This document shows positions 8,223 to 16,471 of a stretch of DNA of 64,000 nt, piece after piece. How positions within the stretch are numbered: position 1 is the first letter of the stretch; every line of letters begins with the position of its first letter. Both the position numbers and the translations under genes were made by a program. The stretch comes from Clostridia bacterium (GTDB lineage Bacteria > Bacillota > Clostridia > Lachnospirales > Lachnospiraceae): positions 1 through 64,000 of the forward strand of contig CAJTFD010000012.1 of NCBI GenBank assembly GCA_910575625.1, in the 5' to 3' direction. A model generated the notes under the pieces. That model ran no database searches and was not told the origin of the DNA. It saw nothing but the letters and a program-made list of their open reading frames with translations.

Positions 8223-8738
8223 GTGATCCCTATCAATCCATTATTATCATTCAGTCCACAGATTTCCTATCGTCCGGTCCAGGTGCCGGTGGCTGGTATC
8301 CCGGAAGATCCATCGCCGTCGGCCTTAGAGGGAAGGGTGGTGGAAAAAGAGGGGACGGGGGCTCAGGACAAGATCTCCAGGCGGCGCAATTTTGACACGT
8401 ATGAGTGTCAGACCTGCAGGGAACGGAAGTACAAGGACGGTTCCGACGACCCGGGGGTGTCTTTTAAGACCCCGGCCCATATCAGCCCGGAAAATGCGGC
8501 CAGTGCGATCCGCGCCCATGAATACGAGCATGTGTCCCATAACCGGGCACAGGCGCAGCGGGAGGGGAAGGAAATCCTGTCCCAGTCTGTCACCTACCAT
8601 ACGGATGTCTGCCCGGAGTGCGGGCGGGTCTATATGTCAGGCGGGACGACCCGGACAGTGTTTGCGTCATCACAGGATCCCTATGGGCAGGAGCAGGGGG
8701 CTGAACAAAAAGGCGTTTACCTGGATATGATCGCTTAA
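8223..8738 (+). CDS. Putative zinc metallopeptidase-like protein (SprA-related), start uncertain
   Basis: A roughly 170-residue protein with a cysteine pair CQTC near residue 60, a histidine-rich HEYEHVSHNRAQAQ segment (HExxH-like, about residue 100) and a second CPEC pair. This resembles SprA-related putative metallopeptidases, whose function is unknown. The start is odd: a perfect Shine-Dalgarno AGGAGGTGATC (8218-8228) covers the only GTG (8223), and no ATG/GTG/TTG follows at proper spacing. An ATC at 8232 (8 bases after GGAGG) may be the real start. A family 1 repeat fragment follows it. Confidence 0.6.
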   Translation: MIPINPLLSFSPQISYRPVQVPVAGIPEDPSPSALEGRVVEKEGTGAQDKISRRRNFDTYECQTCRERKYKDGSDDPGVSFKTPAHISPENAASAIRAHEYEHVSHNRAQAQREGKEILSQSVTYHTDVCPECGRVYMSGGTTRTVFASSQDPYGQEQGAEQKGVYLDMIA

Positions 8739-8748
8739 AGGCTGTGTC

Positions 8749-8798
8749 CTAGAGCGTGTCTTGAAAGTGGCGTGAATGATCTTTAAGGCACGCTCTAG
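8749..8798. repeat. Internally deleted family 1 repeat
   Basis: Only 50 bp long, but both ends are intact: CTAGAGCGTGTCT on the left and its inverted form ending in CTAG on the right. The inner GTGGCGTGAATGAT matches the right part of the copies at 9802 and 31198, so the middle has been lost. Confidence 0.75.
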
Positions 8799-8802
8799 GT
8801 GA

Positions 8803-8869
8803 AAAAACAAAGTGGAAAATCTCCCGGATGCACTTCATGCAGGGAAACTTTCCACTTTGTCATTTTTTA
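8803..8869 (-). terminator. Bidirectional terminator after tRNA-Ala
   Basis: AAAGTGGAAA (from 8809) and TTTCCACTTT (to 8858) form a long stem. On the minus strand it is followed by TTTGTTTTTTC and serves the tRNA; on the plus strand CATTTTTT follows, so it can also stop the upstream peptidase-like gene. Confidence 0.75.
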
Positions 8870-8870
8870 A

Positions 8871-8943
8871 TGGAGACGGTGGGACTTGAACCCATGACCT
8901 TCTGACTGCCAGTCAGACGCTCTCCCAACTGAGCTACGCCCCC
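8871..8943 (-). tRNA. tRNA-Ala (anticodon GGC)
   Basis: A full 73-nt cloverleaf on the minus strand: acceptor GGGGGCG with CGTCTCC, D-arm GCTC/GAGC, anticodon stem TCTGA/TCAGA with loop CTGGCAG (anticodon GGC), and T-loop TTCAAGT. The G3-U70 wobble, the main alanine identity element, is present. There is an A-C mismatch at the base of the T-stem. CCA is not encoded. Confidence 0.95.
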
Positions 8944-9082
8944 GTAAATCTATCTTTTATTTTATACAATTTTTTATAAAAATGCAAGAGGAAAATACAA
9001 GAATTTCTTTTTTGTTTGCTGTTTGACATAAATTCAGATTGATGTTAGAGTATAAGAAAGGTTATACGGAGGAGATCATATC

Positions 9083-9805
9083 ATGGATTTTTTGATGGAT
9101 CTGCATACGCATACACTGGTAAGCGGACATGCATATAATACGATGCGGGAAATGGTACAGGCGGCAGCAGACAGGGGTCTTGAGGTTTTAGGGATCACGG
9201 AGCATGCGCCGGCCATGCCGGGGACCTGCCAGCATTTTTATTTTCATAATCTGAAGATCGTAGAGCGCACGATGTACGGTGTGGAACTGTTCTTGGGCGC
9301 AGAGGTCAATATCCTGGATCACGAGGGGCATGTAGATCTCAAAGACCGGGAGATGGCTAATCTGGATGTGGTGATCGCAAGCCTGCACAGGCCCTGTGTC
9401 CAGGCCGGGAGCATAGAGGAGAACACCCGGGCTTATCTGAAAGCCATGGAGAACCCATATATCAACATCATCGGTCATCCCGACGATGGGAGATATCCCG
9501 TGGACTATCGTGCTCTGGTGGAGGGCGCGAAAGCACATGGTGTGGTGCTGGAGCTGAACAACCATTCTCTAGATCCGATCTGTATGCGGGCCAATGCCTG
9601 GGAAAATGACCGGGAGATGCTCAAGTGGTGTATGGAGTATGAGCAGCCGATCATTGTGGACAGTGATGCCCATGCGGATACGTATGTGGGCGTATTTGAA
9701 CATGCGCGGGCGCTGCTTGCGGAGATGTCTTTTCCGGAGAGATTGGTCTTGAACCGGAGCAGGGAGGCTGTCTATCCTTATGTCAATAAGTATAAGACGT
9801 TCTAG
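9083..9805 (+). CDS. PHP-domain phosphatase, YcdX-type
   Basis: A 240-residue PHP (polymerase and histidinol phosphatase) domain enzyme. Metal ligands are visible in DLHTHTLVSGHAYNT (HxH plus His), ITEHAP, GAEVN, IASLHRP, IIGHPDDGRYP and VDSDAHADTYVG. The family hydrolyses phosphate monoesters with a trinuclear metal centre; the substrate is unknown. ATG at 9083 has GGAGGAG 10 bases upstream. The stop codon TAG lies inside the CTAG end of the repeat that follows. Confidence 0.85.
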   Translation: MDFLMDLHTHTLVSGHAYNTMREMVQAAADRGLEVLGITEHAPAMPGTCQHFYFHNLKIVERTMYGVELFLGAEVNILDHEGHVDLKDREMANLDVVIASLHRPCVQAGSIEENTRAYLKAMENPYINIIGHPDDGRYPVDYRALVEGAKAHGVVLELNNHSLDPICMRANAWENDREMLKWCMEYEQPIIVDSDAHADTYVGVFEHARALLAEMSFPERLVLNRSREAVYPYVNKYKTF

Positions 9806-9967
9806 AGTGTGTCTGAAAACCGCTTTATGTCAACTGTAAATTACAATTTGTGGAAGATCTGATCCAAATGAGGAAGGCGTAGCGGGCTACGCTGACCGAA
9901 AGCGGGCCAGATCTTCCACGAAGTGGGGCTTGCAGGTGGCGTGAATGGGTTTTAAGACATATTCTAG
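9802..9967. repeat. Palindromic MITE-like repeat, family 1, copy B
   Basis: 166 bp, inverted relative to copy A, with CTAG at both ends and the central GCGTAGCGGGCTACGC. It supplies the stop codon of the PHP gene. The right TIR is slightly diverged (AGACATATTCTAG). Confidence 0.8.
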
Positions 9968-9992
9968 GATGAAGAGGTAAAGGAGGGGAGCC

Positions 9993-10301
9993 ATGAGTAA
10001 GAAACGCAGCACAAAGGCAGAGGAGTTATTGTATGAGGCGATCCTGGCTCTGCGGGATATCGAGGAATGCCGTGCTTTTTTTAATGATGTGTGCACAGTC
10101 AATGAATTACTGTCCATGTCCCAGCGGTTTGAGGTGGCCAAGATGCTCCGGGACAAGCGGACATACCAGGAGATCACGGAGTATACGGGGGCATCGACGG
10201 CGACGATCAGCCGGGTCAACCGTTCGCTGAATTATGGGAATGACGGGTATCAGGTCATTTTCAAAAGGCTGGAAGAGAAAGGAACGGATGATCAGATATG
10301 A
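9993..10301 (+). CDS. YerC/YecD family TrpR-related protein
   Basis: A 102-residue protein of the TrpR/YerC/YecD family. The DNA-binding helix-turn-helix is visible in LLSMSQRFEVAKMLRDKRTYQEI and TGASTATISRVNRSL. Unlike TrpR of enterobacteria, these Firmicute proteins are not known to bind tryptophan, and their targets are unclear. ATG has AAAGGAGGGGA just upstream. It is a single gene between repeat copy B and the metal ATPase operon. Confidence 0.85.
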   Translation: MSKKRSTKAEELLYEAILALRDIEECRAFFNDVCTVNELLSMSQRFEVAKMLRDKRTYQEITEYTGASTATISRVNRSLNYGNDGYQVIFKRLEEKGTDDQI

Positions 10302-10472
10302 TCATACAATGTCCGGAAGATGGCGATCAGAAGAGTTGCCGTCTTTCGGTCTTTTGTTTTTAAAGGGGGATTTTGAGAGCAATGTATAATATTATATTTT
10401 AAATGTTTAATTTTATATATACACATAAAATTTTTATTGAGAAAGATTATCGATAAATACGGGAGATTTATG

Positions 10473-10553
10473 TTGACTGTGTTGCTCTCTTTCTGGTTTA
10501 ATAGTGTGAATAATGAAGGCGTACTTTCATTATTTACACTATTTTTTTGGAAA
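10473..10553 (+). promoter_or_regulatory. Promoter with overlapping 19-bp-arm palindrome (operator and/or attenuator)
   Basis: TTGACT (10473-10478), an 18-base spacer and TTTAAT (10497-10502) precede the metal ATPase operon. A near-perfect inverted repeat starting at the -10 box (AATAGTGTGAATAATGAA and its mirror TTTCATTATTTACACTATT, to about 10546) is followed by seven T. Its position over the transcription start suits a repressor operator; its T tail also suits an attenuator. The preceding 10302-10472 is AT-rich and non-coding. Confidence 0.55.
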
Positions 10554-10568
10554 GGGAGTGATAAAGCA

Positions 10569-10649
10569 TTGAAAAACCATCGGTTTTGGGCGTGGGCAGC
10601 TGTGATCTGTTTTGCAATGACAATGTACACAGGCTATAAACACAAATAG
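10569..10649 (+). CDS. Small membrane peptide (DUF6219-like)
   Basis: A 26-residue peptide with TTG start, GGGAGTGA upstream, and one hydrophobic segment (FWAWAAVICFAMTMYTGY) ended by KHK. Similar tiny peptides precede DUF6110 and a metal P-type ATPase in related Clostridia. It is probably a single-pass membrane peptide, maybe a partner of the ATPase. The assignment rests on context and general resemblance. Confidence 0.5.
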   Translation: MKNHRFWAWAAVICFAMTMYTGYKHK

Positions 10650-10662
10650 GAGGACGAGAGAG

Positions 10663-10947
10663 ATGATGGAGATTTTTAAAGCAGAAAGATTGGGTGTTTT
10701 TGCAGGAGGCGTATTGTTCGGGACAGCGGGTGTGAAGCTTTTATCCAGTAAAGACGCGAAGAAAGTCTATACGAACTGTGCGGCGGCTGCACTCAGGGTA
10801 AAGGATTGTGTGATGAAGGTGGTCACCACGGTACAGGAGAACGCGGAGGACGTGCTCGCCGAGGCGAAGGTGATCAATGAAGAGCGTTACGCAAAAGAAG
10901 CGGAAGCGGCAGAAGAAGATGCGCCCTGCTGCTGCACGGAAGGATAG
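10663..10947 (+). CDS. DUF6110 family protein
   Basis: A 94-residue protein with a glycine-rich hydrophobic start (LGVFAGGVLFGTAGVKLLSS), an amphipathic middle (VKDCVMKVVTTVQENAEDVL) and an acidic tail ending in three consecutive cysteines (CCCTEG). DUF6110 is typically found next to a metal-transporting P-type ATPase; the Cys-rich end suggests metal handling, but no function is established. It starts 13 bases after the small membrane peptide and ends 18 bases before the ATPase start, so the three form an operon. Confidence 0.75.
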   Translation: MMEIFKAERLGVFAGGVLFGTAGVKLLSSKDAKKVYTNCAAAALRVKDCVMKVVTTVQENAEDVLAEAKVINEERYAKEAEAAEEDAPCCCTEG

Positions 10948-10965
10948 TAGACCAGGAGGCTGTGA

Positions 10966-13038
10966 TTGGAGTTCTATATCAAACACGAAACAAAAGGGTA
11001 TCTGCGCGTCCATATGGCTCAGGCTTCCATGACCAGCAGGGAAGCAGACATTTTGCAGTATTATCTACAAAACCAGTCCCACGCCATACAGGCAAAGGTT
11101 TTTGAGCGGACGGCAGACGCCACGGTTACATATGTGGGTGACAGGACGGATATTATCTGTGCCCTCAAGAGATTCCACTATGAGCAGGCCGGCGTCCCGG
11201 AGGTTTTTTTGGAAAACTCGGGGAGGGAGCTGAACCGGGAGTACAAGGAGAAGCTGATCCAGAAGGTGCTCATGCGTGTGTGCAGCTGCATGTTCCTCCC
11301 CTATCCGATCCGGGCATTCTGCACCAGCATCCGGTCGGTCCGGTATATCTATGCGGGGATCCGTACTTTATTGAAAGGTAAGCTGGAAGTGGAGGCGCTG
11401 GACGCGACGGCGATCGGCGTGTCCGTGTGCAGAGGAAATTTAAAGACCGCAGGCTCCATCATGTTCTTGCTGGGGATCGGCGAGCTCCTAGAGGAGTGGA
11501 CTCACAAGAAATCCGTGGGCGATCTGGCGCGCAGCATGTCGCTGCAGGTGGAGAAGGTCTGGTTAAAGAGAGAGGGCCAGGAAGTGCTGGTGCCGGCCCA
11601 GGATATCGCAGTGGGAGACGAGGTCGTGGTCCATATGGGGAATGTGATCCCCTTTGACGGGACCGTGACGGCCGGGGAGGCCATGATCAACCAGGCATCC
11701 TTTACCGGGGAGTCCCAGCCGGTGAAAAAAGACCCGGGCGGCTATGTGTATGCAGGCACGGTCCTGGAGGAGGGCGAGCTGACGATCCAGGTAAAAGAGA
11801 CGGGAAATTCCACCCGTTATGAGAAGATCGTGGCCATGATCGAGGAATCGGAAAAGCTGAAATCGGCATTGGAGAGCAAGGCGGAGCATCTGGCGGACAG
11901 GCTGGTCCCCTATACATTCCTGGGGACCGGGCTGACTTGGCTGTTGACGAGAAATGCGACGAAAGCGCTCACTGTCCTGATGGTGGATTTCTCCTGTGCC
12001 CTGAAACTGGCCATGCCCATCGCCGTGCTCTCCGCGATCCGGGAGGCGGGTCTTGATCATATCACGGTGAAAGGCGGCAAATATCTGGAAGCTGTGGCTG
12101 GGGCGTCCACCGTAGTGTTTGACAAGACTGGGACGCTTACGAAAGCCAGGCCCACGTTAAAAGAAGTCATACCATTTTGCGGGATGGATCCGGATGAGTT
12201 GCTGCGTGTAGCGGCCTGCCTGGAGGAACACTTCCCCCATTCTATGGCAAAAGCGGTGGTCAGAGGTGCGATGGAGAAGGGACTGGAGCATGAAGAGATG
12301 CACACCAAGGTGGAGTACATCGTGGCGCACGGGATCTCCTCCTACATTGACGGGAAGCATGTGATCATCGGCAGTTATCATTTTGTCTTTGAGGATGAAA
12401 AGTGTGAGATCGATCCGGCCTATCAGGAAACCTTTGATGGCCTTCCCACGGAATACTCCCATCTGTATCTGGCGATCGACCGGAAGCTGGCGGCGGTGAT
12501 CTGTATCGAGGACCCGCTGCGGGACGAGGCGGAAGCGGTGGTCAATTCCTTGCGGAAAACGGGGATAGACAAGATCGTGATGATGACCGGAGACAGCGAG
12601 CGGACCGCACAGGCGATCGCAGGGCGGATTGGGGTGGATGAGTACCACGCAGAGGTCCTGCCGGAAGATAAGGCGCGTTTTATCGAAACTGAAAGGGCGG
12701 CGGGCAGGAAAGTGATCATGATCGGAGACGGTATCAATGATTCCCCGGCCCTGTCGGCGGCGGATGTGGGGATCGCGATCAGCGACGGTGCACAGATTGC
12801 CAGGGAGATCGCGGATATCACGATCTCATCGGATGATCTCTATGGAGTGGTCACCCTGCGTCTGCTCAGTGTGAGCTTGATGAGACGGATCCGGAAAAAT
12901 TATCGGTCGATCGTGGGTATCAACACGGCATTGATCCTTCTGGGCGTGGGCGGCATGGTGCAGCCAGCGACGGCGGCACTGATCCACAATACATCCACGC
13001 TGGCGATCGCGCTGAAGAGTATGCAGAACTTGTTATGA
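10966..13038 (+). CDS. Heavy-metal-type P-type ATPase with atypical membrane motif
   Basis: A 690-residue P1B-like ATPase. The actuator motif FTGES (about 246-250), phosphorylation site DKTGTLT (D386), TGDSERTAQAIA and hinge GDGINDSPALSAADVG (about 587) are all intact, so it should be catalytically active. The N-terminus lacks a CxxC metal-binding domain. The usual CPC/SPC signature in the sixth P1B helix is replaced by FSCALKLAMP (S343-C344), with no proline at the normal place, so the transported metal cannot be read from standard rules. TTG start at 10966 with AGGAGG six bases before. Membrane-located, third gene of its operon. Confidence 0.85.
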   Translation: MEFYIKHETKGYLRVHMAQASMTSREADILQYYLQNQSHAIQAKVFERTADATVTYVGDRTDIICALKRFHYEQAGVPEVFLENSGRELNREYKEKLIQKVLMRVCSCMFLPYPIRAFCTSIRSVRYIYAGIRTLLKGKLEVEALDATAIGVSVCRGNLKTAGSIMFLLGIGELLEEWTHKKSVGDLARSMSLQVEKVWLKREGQEVLVPAQDIAVGDEVVVHMGNVIPFDGTVTAGEAMINQASFTGESQPVKKDPGGYVYAGTVLEEGELTIQVKETGNSTRYEKIVAMIEESEKLKSALESKAEHLADRLVPYTFLGTGLTWLLTRNATKALTVLMVDFSCALKLAMPIAVLSAIREAGLDHITVKGGKYLEAVAGASTVVFDKTGTLTKARPTLKEVIPFCGMDPDELLRVAACLEEHFPHSMAKAVVRGAMEKGLEHEEMHTKVEYIVAHGISSYIDGKHVIIGSYHFVFEDEKCEIDPAYQETFDGLPTEYSHLYLAIDRKLAAVICIEDPLRDEAEAVVNSLRKTGIDKIVMMTGDSERTAQAIAGRIGVDEYHAEVLPEDKARFIETERAAGRKVIMIGDGINDSPALSAADVGIAISDGAQIAREIADITISSDDLYGVVTLRLLSVSLMRRIRKNYRSIVGINTALILLGVGGMVQPATAALIHNTSTLAIALKSMQNLL

Positions 13039-13971
13039 TCTTTTATCAATAAAGTATCCCTGGATATCCTCCAGAGGGCTTTTCTGGTCGTAGGAGGAGA
13101 CGATGTCTTTTAAGGCGGGGATATAGGGGGAGGTGTTTGGCTCCTTGCTGTGGACTTTGTGGTAGACGATGCGAAAAGAACGGCTCCACTGGGAATCCTG
13201 GCTTGCGAAAGCGGCAAACTCCCCCTTTTTTAACTCTGTTTCTATAAGCCTTGCGGAGATCAGTGTCAGACACTGGTTGAACCGCAGGGCGTTTTTTATG
13301 GCGTCCGGCGTATGGACTTCAAAAGCTACTGTGATGCGGATGTCATGGGATCCCAGGAAACGCTCCAAGAGTTCCCGGGTGCCGCTGCCGGATTCCCGGA
13401 TCACAAATTCCTGGCCCTGCAGGTCGTCTATGTATAAAGTGCTGCGCCGAGCCAGCGGATGCTCACGGCTGCAGGCCAGGACCATAGGGTCTTCCAGGAG
13501 AGGGATGGTGACCAAGTCCGGGCTTTTTACAAAACCTTCGATGATGCCTGCATCCAGATCCATGTCCAGCAGACGGTCCTCGATCTCCTGGGTATTCCCC
13601 ACAAAGGCATATACGGCCAGTTCTGGGAATGTTTCGCGGAAACGCCGGACAACGGGGGAGAGGATGCTGCCGCCCACAGAGACCGTGGCCCCCAGGCGGA
13701 ATTTTCTCAGATGTTTTTTTGTGAGCATGTTGTCTTCCAGCTGTTCGAATTGGGCGGTGAGCTGCTTGGCGTACGTGTAGAGGAGCTTTCCGCTGTCCGT
13801 GATGTAGAGTTTTTTGGCGTACCGCTCAAAGAGCAGGGTGTGGTAGTGTTCTTCCAGCTCGTGGACGGCCTGACTGACCGAGGGCTGGGCGATGTAGAGG
13901 TTTTTGGCTGCGGCGCTCATAGTCTTGGTCTCAACGACTTCGATGAAGATCTTTAAATGGCGCAGGGTCAT
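13033..13971 (-). CDS. LysR family transcriptional regulator
   Basis: A 312-residue LysR protein: winged HTH in residues 1-60 (LKIFIEVVETKTMSAAAKNL, QPSVSQAVHELEEHY), then a periplasmic-binding-protein-like effector domain (RKFRLGATVSVGGSIL and onward). ATG at 13971 is the family-typical start MTLRHLKIF; upstream frame extension is not real. It is divergent from the siroheme reductase-like gene with 138 bases between them, the usual arrangement for a LysR protein and its target. Its stop overlaps the end of the convergent P-type ATPase gene by six bases. Confidence 0.9.
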   Translation of the reverse strand: MTLRHLKIFIEVVETKTMSAAAKNLYIAQPSVSQAVHELEEHYHTLLFERYAKKLYITDSGKLLYTYAKQLTAQFEQLEDNMLTKKHLRKFRLGATVSVGGSILSPVVRRFRETFPELAVYAFVGNTQEIEDRLLDMDLDAGIIEGFVKSPDLVTIPLLEDPMVLACSREHPLARRSTLYIDDLQGQEFVIRESGSGTRELLERFLGSHDIRITVAFEVHTPDAIKNALRFNQCLTLISARLIETELKKGEFAAFASQDSQWSRSFRIVYHKVHSKEPNTSPYIPALKDIVSSYDQKSPLEDIQGYFIDKRS

Positions 13972-14109
13972 GGCATGGCCTCCTTGTGCTTGTTCTTTAT
14001 GATAGGGAAAAATTATAAGTTGTATAAGATTATAATATTTTACATATGGATAGACAAGTGGTATGATAGAAGAAAATATCAGAAAAGGAACAAGGAGGAA
14101 AACGCAGAA

Positions 14110-15036
14110 ATGGCTACGCTTACAGTCAGCAAGGAAGACGAGAAACGGGTAAAGGCGCTTGGTTTCCTGAGCAATAAAGGGACGGATGATTTCTCTGGCC
14201 GTGTGATCACGGTGAATGGCAAGCTCACGGCAGACCAGCATATCGCGATCGGGGAGGCGGCCCGAAAATTCGGGAATGGGAATGTGGTCTACACAGCTCG
14301 CCTGACCGTGGAAGTCCAGGGAATCCCCTATGAGAAGATCGACGCGTTCAGGGAGTTCATACAGGAGGCGGGACTCACCACCGGCGGGACTGGTGCGAAG
14401 GTGCGCCCTGTGGTCTCCTGTAAAGGGACGACCTGCCAGTATGGCCGCATTGATACATTTGAACTGTCGGAAAAGGTACACAAGGCATTTTATGAGGGCT
14501 ACCGTCCGGTGAGGCTTCCCCATAAATTTAAGATCGCGGTGGGCGGATGTCCCAACAACTGTATGAAGCCGGAGCTGAACGATGTGGGCGTGGTGGGACA
14601 GCTGATCCCGAATTTCCAGGCGGATGTCTGCAAAGGATGTAAGAAATGTTCTGTCATGAAAGTATGTCCCATGGGTGCGGCCAAGGTGGTCGACAAGGTC
14701 CTGAAGATCGACAAGGAGATCTGCAGTCAGTGCGGACGCTGTGTGGGCAACTGCAATTTCGACGCCATCGCAGACGGGACCACCGGCTATAAGGTCTATA
14801 TCGGAGGCAGATGGGGGAAGGATATCTCCCATGGAAAACCTCTGAGCAAGATCTTCACCTCCCAGGAAGAAGTGCTGCAGATCATCGAGAAGATCATCCT
14901 GTTCTATAAGGAGCAGGGAGAGACAGGGGAAAGGCTCGCGCAGACCATTGCCCGGATCGGGTTTGAGAAAGTGGAGGCGGAGATCTTATCAGACGATATC
15001 CTGAGCAGGAAAGATAAGATCTTGAGCGCAGAATGA
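14110..15036 (+). CDS. Sulfite/nitrite reductase-like protein with two 4Fe-4S ferredoxin motifs
   Basis: A 308-residue protein with an N-terminal ferredoxin-like half domain, siroheme/4Fe-4S ligand segments VVSCKGTTCQYGRID and VGGCPNNCMKP, a two-cluster ferredoxin insert (CKGCKKCSVMKVCP, CSQCGRCVGNC) and a C-terminal reductase repeat (VYIGGRWGKD). This matches small dissimilatory-type (Asr-C-like) sulfite or nitrite reductases. The first Cys pair is spaced CX4C rather than the commoner CX5C. ATG at 14110 has AGGAGG upstream. Likely controlled by the divergent LysR gene; substrate could be sulfite, nitrite or another oxyanion. Confidence 0.8.
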   Translation: MATLTVSKEDEKRVKALGFLSNKGTDDFSGRVITVNGKLTADQHIAIGEAARKFGNGNVVYTARLTVEVQGIPYEKIDAFREFIQEAGLTTGGTGAKVRPVVSCKGTTCQYGRIDTFELSEKVHKAFYEGYRPVRLPHKFKIAVGGCPNNCMKPELNDVGVVGQLIPNFQADVCKGCKKCSVMKVCPMGAAKVVDKVLKIDKEICSQCGRCVGNCNFDAIADGTTGYKVYIGGRWGKDISHGKPLSKIFTSQEEVLQIIEKIILFYKEQGETGERLAQTIARIGFEKVEAEILSDDILSRKDKILSAE

Positions 15037-15049
15037 TCCAGTCTTAAAT

Positions 15050-15091
15050 AAAGAAAACCGGCGCAGCGTTATGCTGTGCTGGTTTTCTTTT
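15050..15091. terminator. Bidirectional terminator
   Basis: GAAAACCGGCGCAGCG and CTGTGCTGGTTTTC form a strong stem with T tracts on both strands. It ends the reductase gene on the plus strand and overlaps the last codons and stop of the acetyltransferase gene on the minus strand. Confidence 0.75.
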
Positions 15092-15542
15092 CAAAAAATA
15101 CGAACTGTAACCCAGCGTTGACTGCTTTATGTCTGAATATCCTGTAACCCATTTTTTGATAAAAGCGGATATTCTTTTCGCTTTTTGTGCTCGTGAAAAG
15201 TTCGTATCGCTTCTGAGGAAAATACTGTTCGATCTCATTTAAGAGCATCGTTCCATACCCGCGGCATCTGTGCTGCGGGTGGATCATCAATTTTCCGATA
15301 TGCACTGTCCCGTCCTCTTCGCGCGCACGCACCGAACCGATGATATGTCCGTCATCATCGAGCATTTTGAGGATGACGCCCGCGTTGTATTCATCAGTCA
15401 GATCCTCCAGCGTCTGTTTCAGGGGCGGTATATCTCTGTTCTCAAACAGGTCCGCCTCGCTTTGGTATGAGAGGTATTGCAGCCGCAGGATCTCTGGCAG
15501 GTCTGCAAGATCCGCTCTGTAAATATTCTTTTTCATGGTCAT
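15069..15542 (-). CDS. GNAT family N-acetyltransferase
   Basis: A 157-residue single-domain GNAT protein. The acetyl-CoA-binding motif A is clear: IGKLMIHPQHRCRGYGTMLLNEIEQ (R/Q-x-x-G-x-G/A form), followed by motif B with NIRFYQKMGYRIF. Substrate unknown. The start is given as MTMKKN at 15542; a second ATG two codons later is equally possible. The shared terminator stem covers its stop codon. Confidence 0.85.
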   Translation of the reverse strand: MTMKKNIYRADLADLPEILRLQYLSYQSEADLFENRDIPPLKQTLEDLTDEYNAGVILKMLDDDGHIIGSVRAREEDGTVHIGKLMIHPQHRCRGYGTMLLNEIEQYFPQKRYELFTSTKSEKNIRFYQKMGYRIFRHKAVNAGLQFVFFEKKTSTA

Positions 15543-15622
15543 AGTCTTCTTTCGATAGTGTTAAAATGAAAGATACTGTGAAAAAGACCGCAGAGCCTTT
15601 TTTCAAGATCTGCGGCGTTTTT

Positions 15623-16375
15623 CTATTTATAAGAGAATTTCGCGGCCACCTGCCGGGTGTATCGGACGGGATGCTGGTAGAAGAACAGATAGCCCAGTCC
15701 GGCCATGGCGGTACCCAAGACCACATCCACCACGGAATGCTGTTTTAAGAACATGGTGGACAGCACGATGGAGGCCACCAGGATGAACGTCCCCTTCTTG
15801 ATCCAGGTATGCGCAGAGAGCGCACGGCACCGGGAGATGGCCATGTAGGCGGCCAGGGAATTGAACACGTGGATGCTCGGGAGTATGTTGGTGGCAGTAT
15901 CCGTAGAATAGAGCCATTTTACCAGGTCGATGCACAGATTATCCCGTGTAAAAGTCTCTGGCCGGAGCTGATGCCCATTGGGGTACAGATACGAGACGGC
16001 CAGGAAGACAGTCATCCCCATGCACAGATTTTTAATGTATGAGTAATATTCCTGTTTGTCTTTGTTAAAAAATATAAAATAGACCAGTGTAGTGGCCAGG
16101 AATGGGAACCACAGCATATACGGCACGATGAAATACTCACAGAATGGGATATAGTCATCAATGAACGCGTGGACGATGTGGTAGTTGTGCTGGATGTTCT
16201 CCTCCAGATAGCAGAAACCCATCATGTAGAAAATGCCATACAGCACGATGATCAACCCGTGTTTATACTTTCCGATAGACTGCATAGCCAAATGGACACG
16301 GCGCGCGATCCAGCCATGCTGTTTGTTTCTAGAAGCCAATCTCCCACCTTCTCTTTTTAGTAATCTATTCGGCAT
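15623..16375 (-). CDS. PAP2 superfamily membrane phosphatase-like protein
   Basis: A 250-residue protein with about six hydrophobic segments. The acid-phosphatase motifs are in the C-terminal half: NILPSIHVFNSLAAY (motif with SxH) and FLKQHSVVDVVLG (H-x3-D). The layout is that of PAP2/inositol-phosphorylceramide-synthase-like proteins, which dephosphorylate or exchange lipid head groups at the membrane. The substrate is not inferable. A poly-basic N-terminus precedes the first membrane helix. Monocistronic on the minus strand. Confidence 0.75.
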   Translation of the reverse strand: MPNRLLKREGGRLASRNKQHGWIARRVHLAMQSIGKYKHGLIIVLYGIFYMMGFCYLEENIQHNYHIVHAFIDDYIPFCEYFIVPYMLWFPFLATTLVYFIFFNKDKQEYYSYIKNLCMGMTVFLAVSYLYPNGHQLRPETFTRDNLCIDLVKWLYSTDTATNILPSIHVFNSLAAYMAISRCRALSAHTWIKKGTFILVASIVLSTMFLKQHSVVDVVLGTAMAGLGYLFFYQHPVRYTRQVAAKFSYK

Positions 16376-16471
16376 TTATGTATATGATGCCTCATCTCTA
16401 TCATACCACGCATCGGATGCGTTTACAAACGGGAATTGCAAATTTTATAATAAATTAAGAAATAGCGGATC

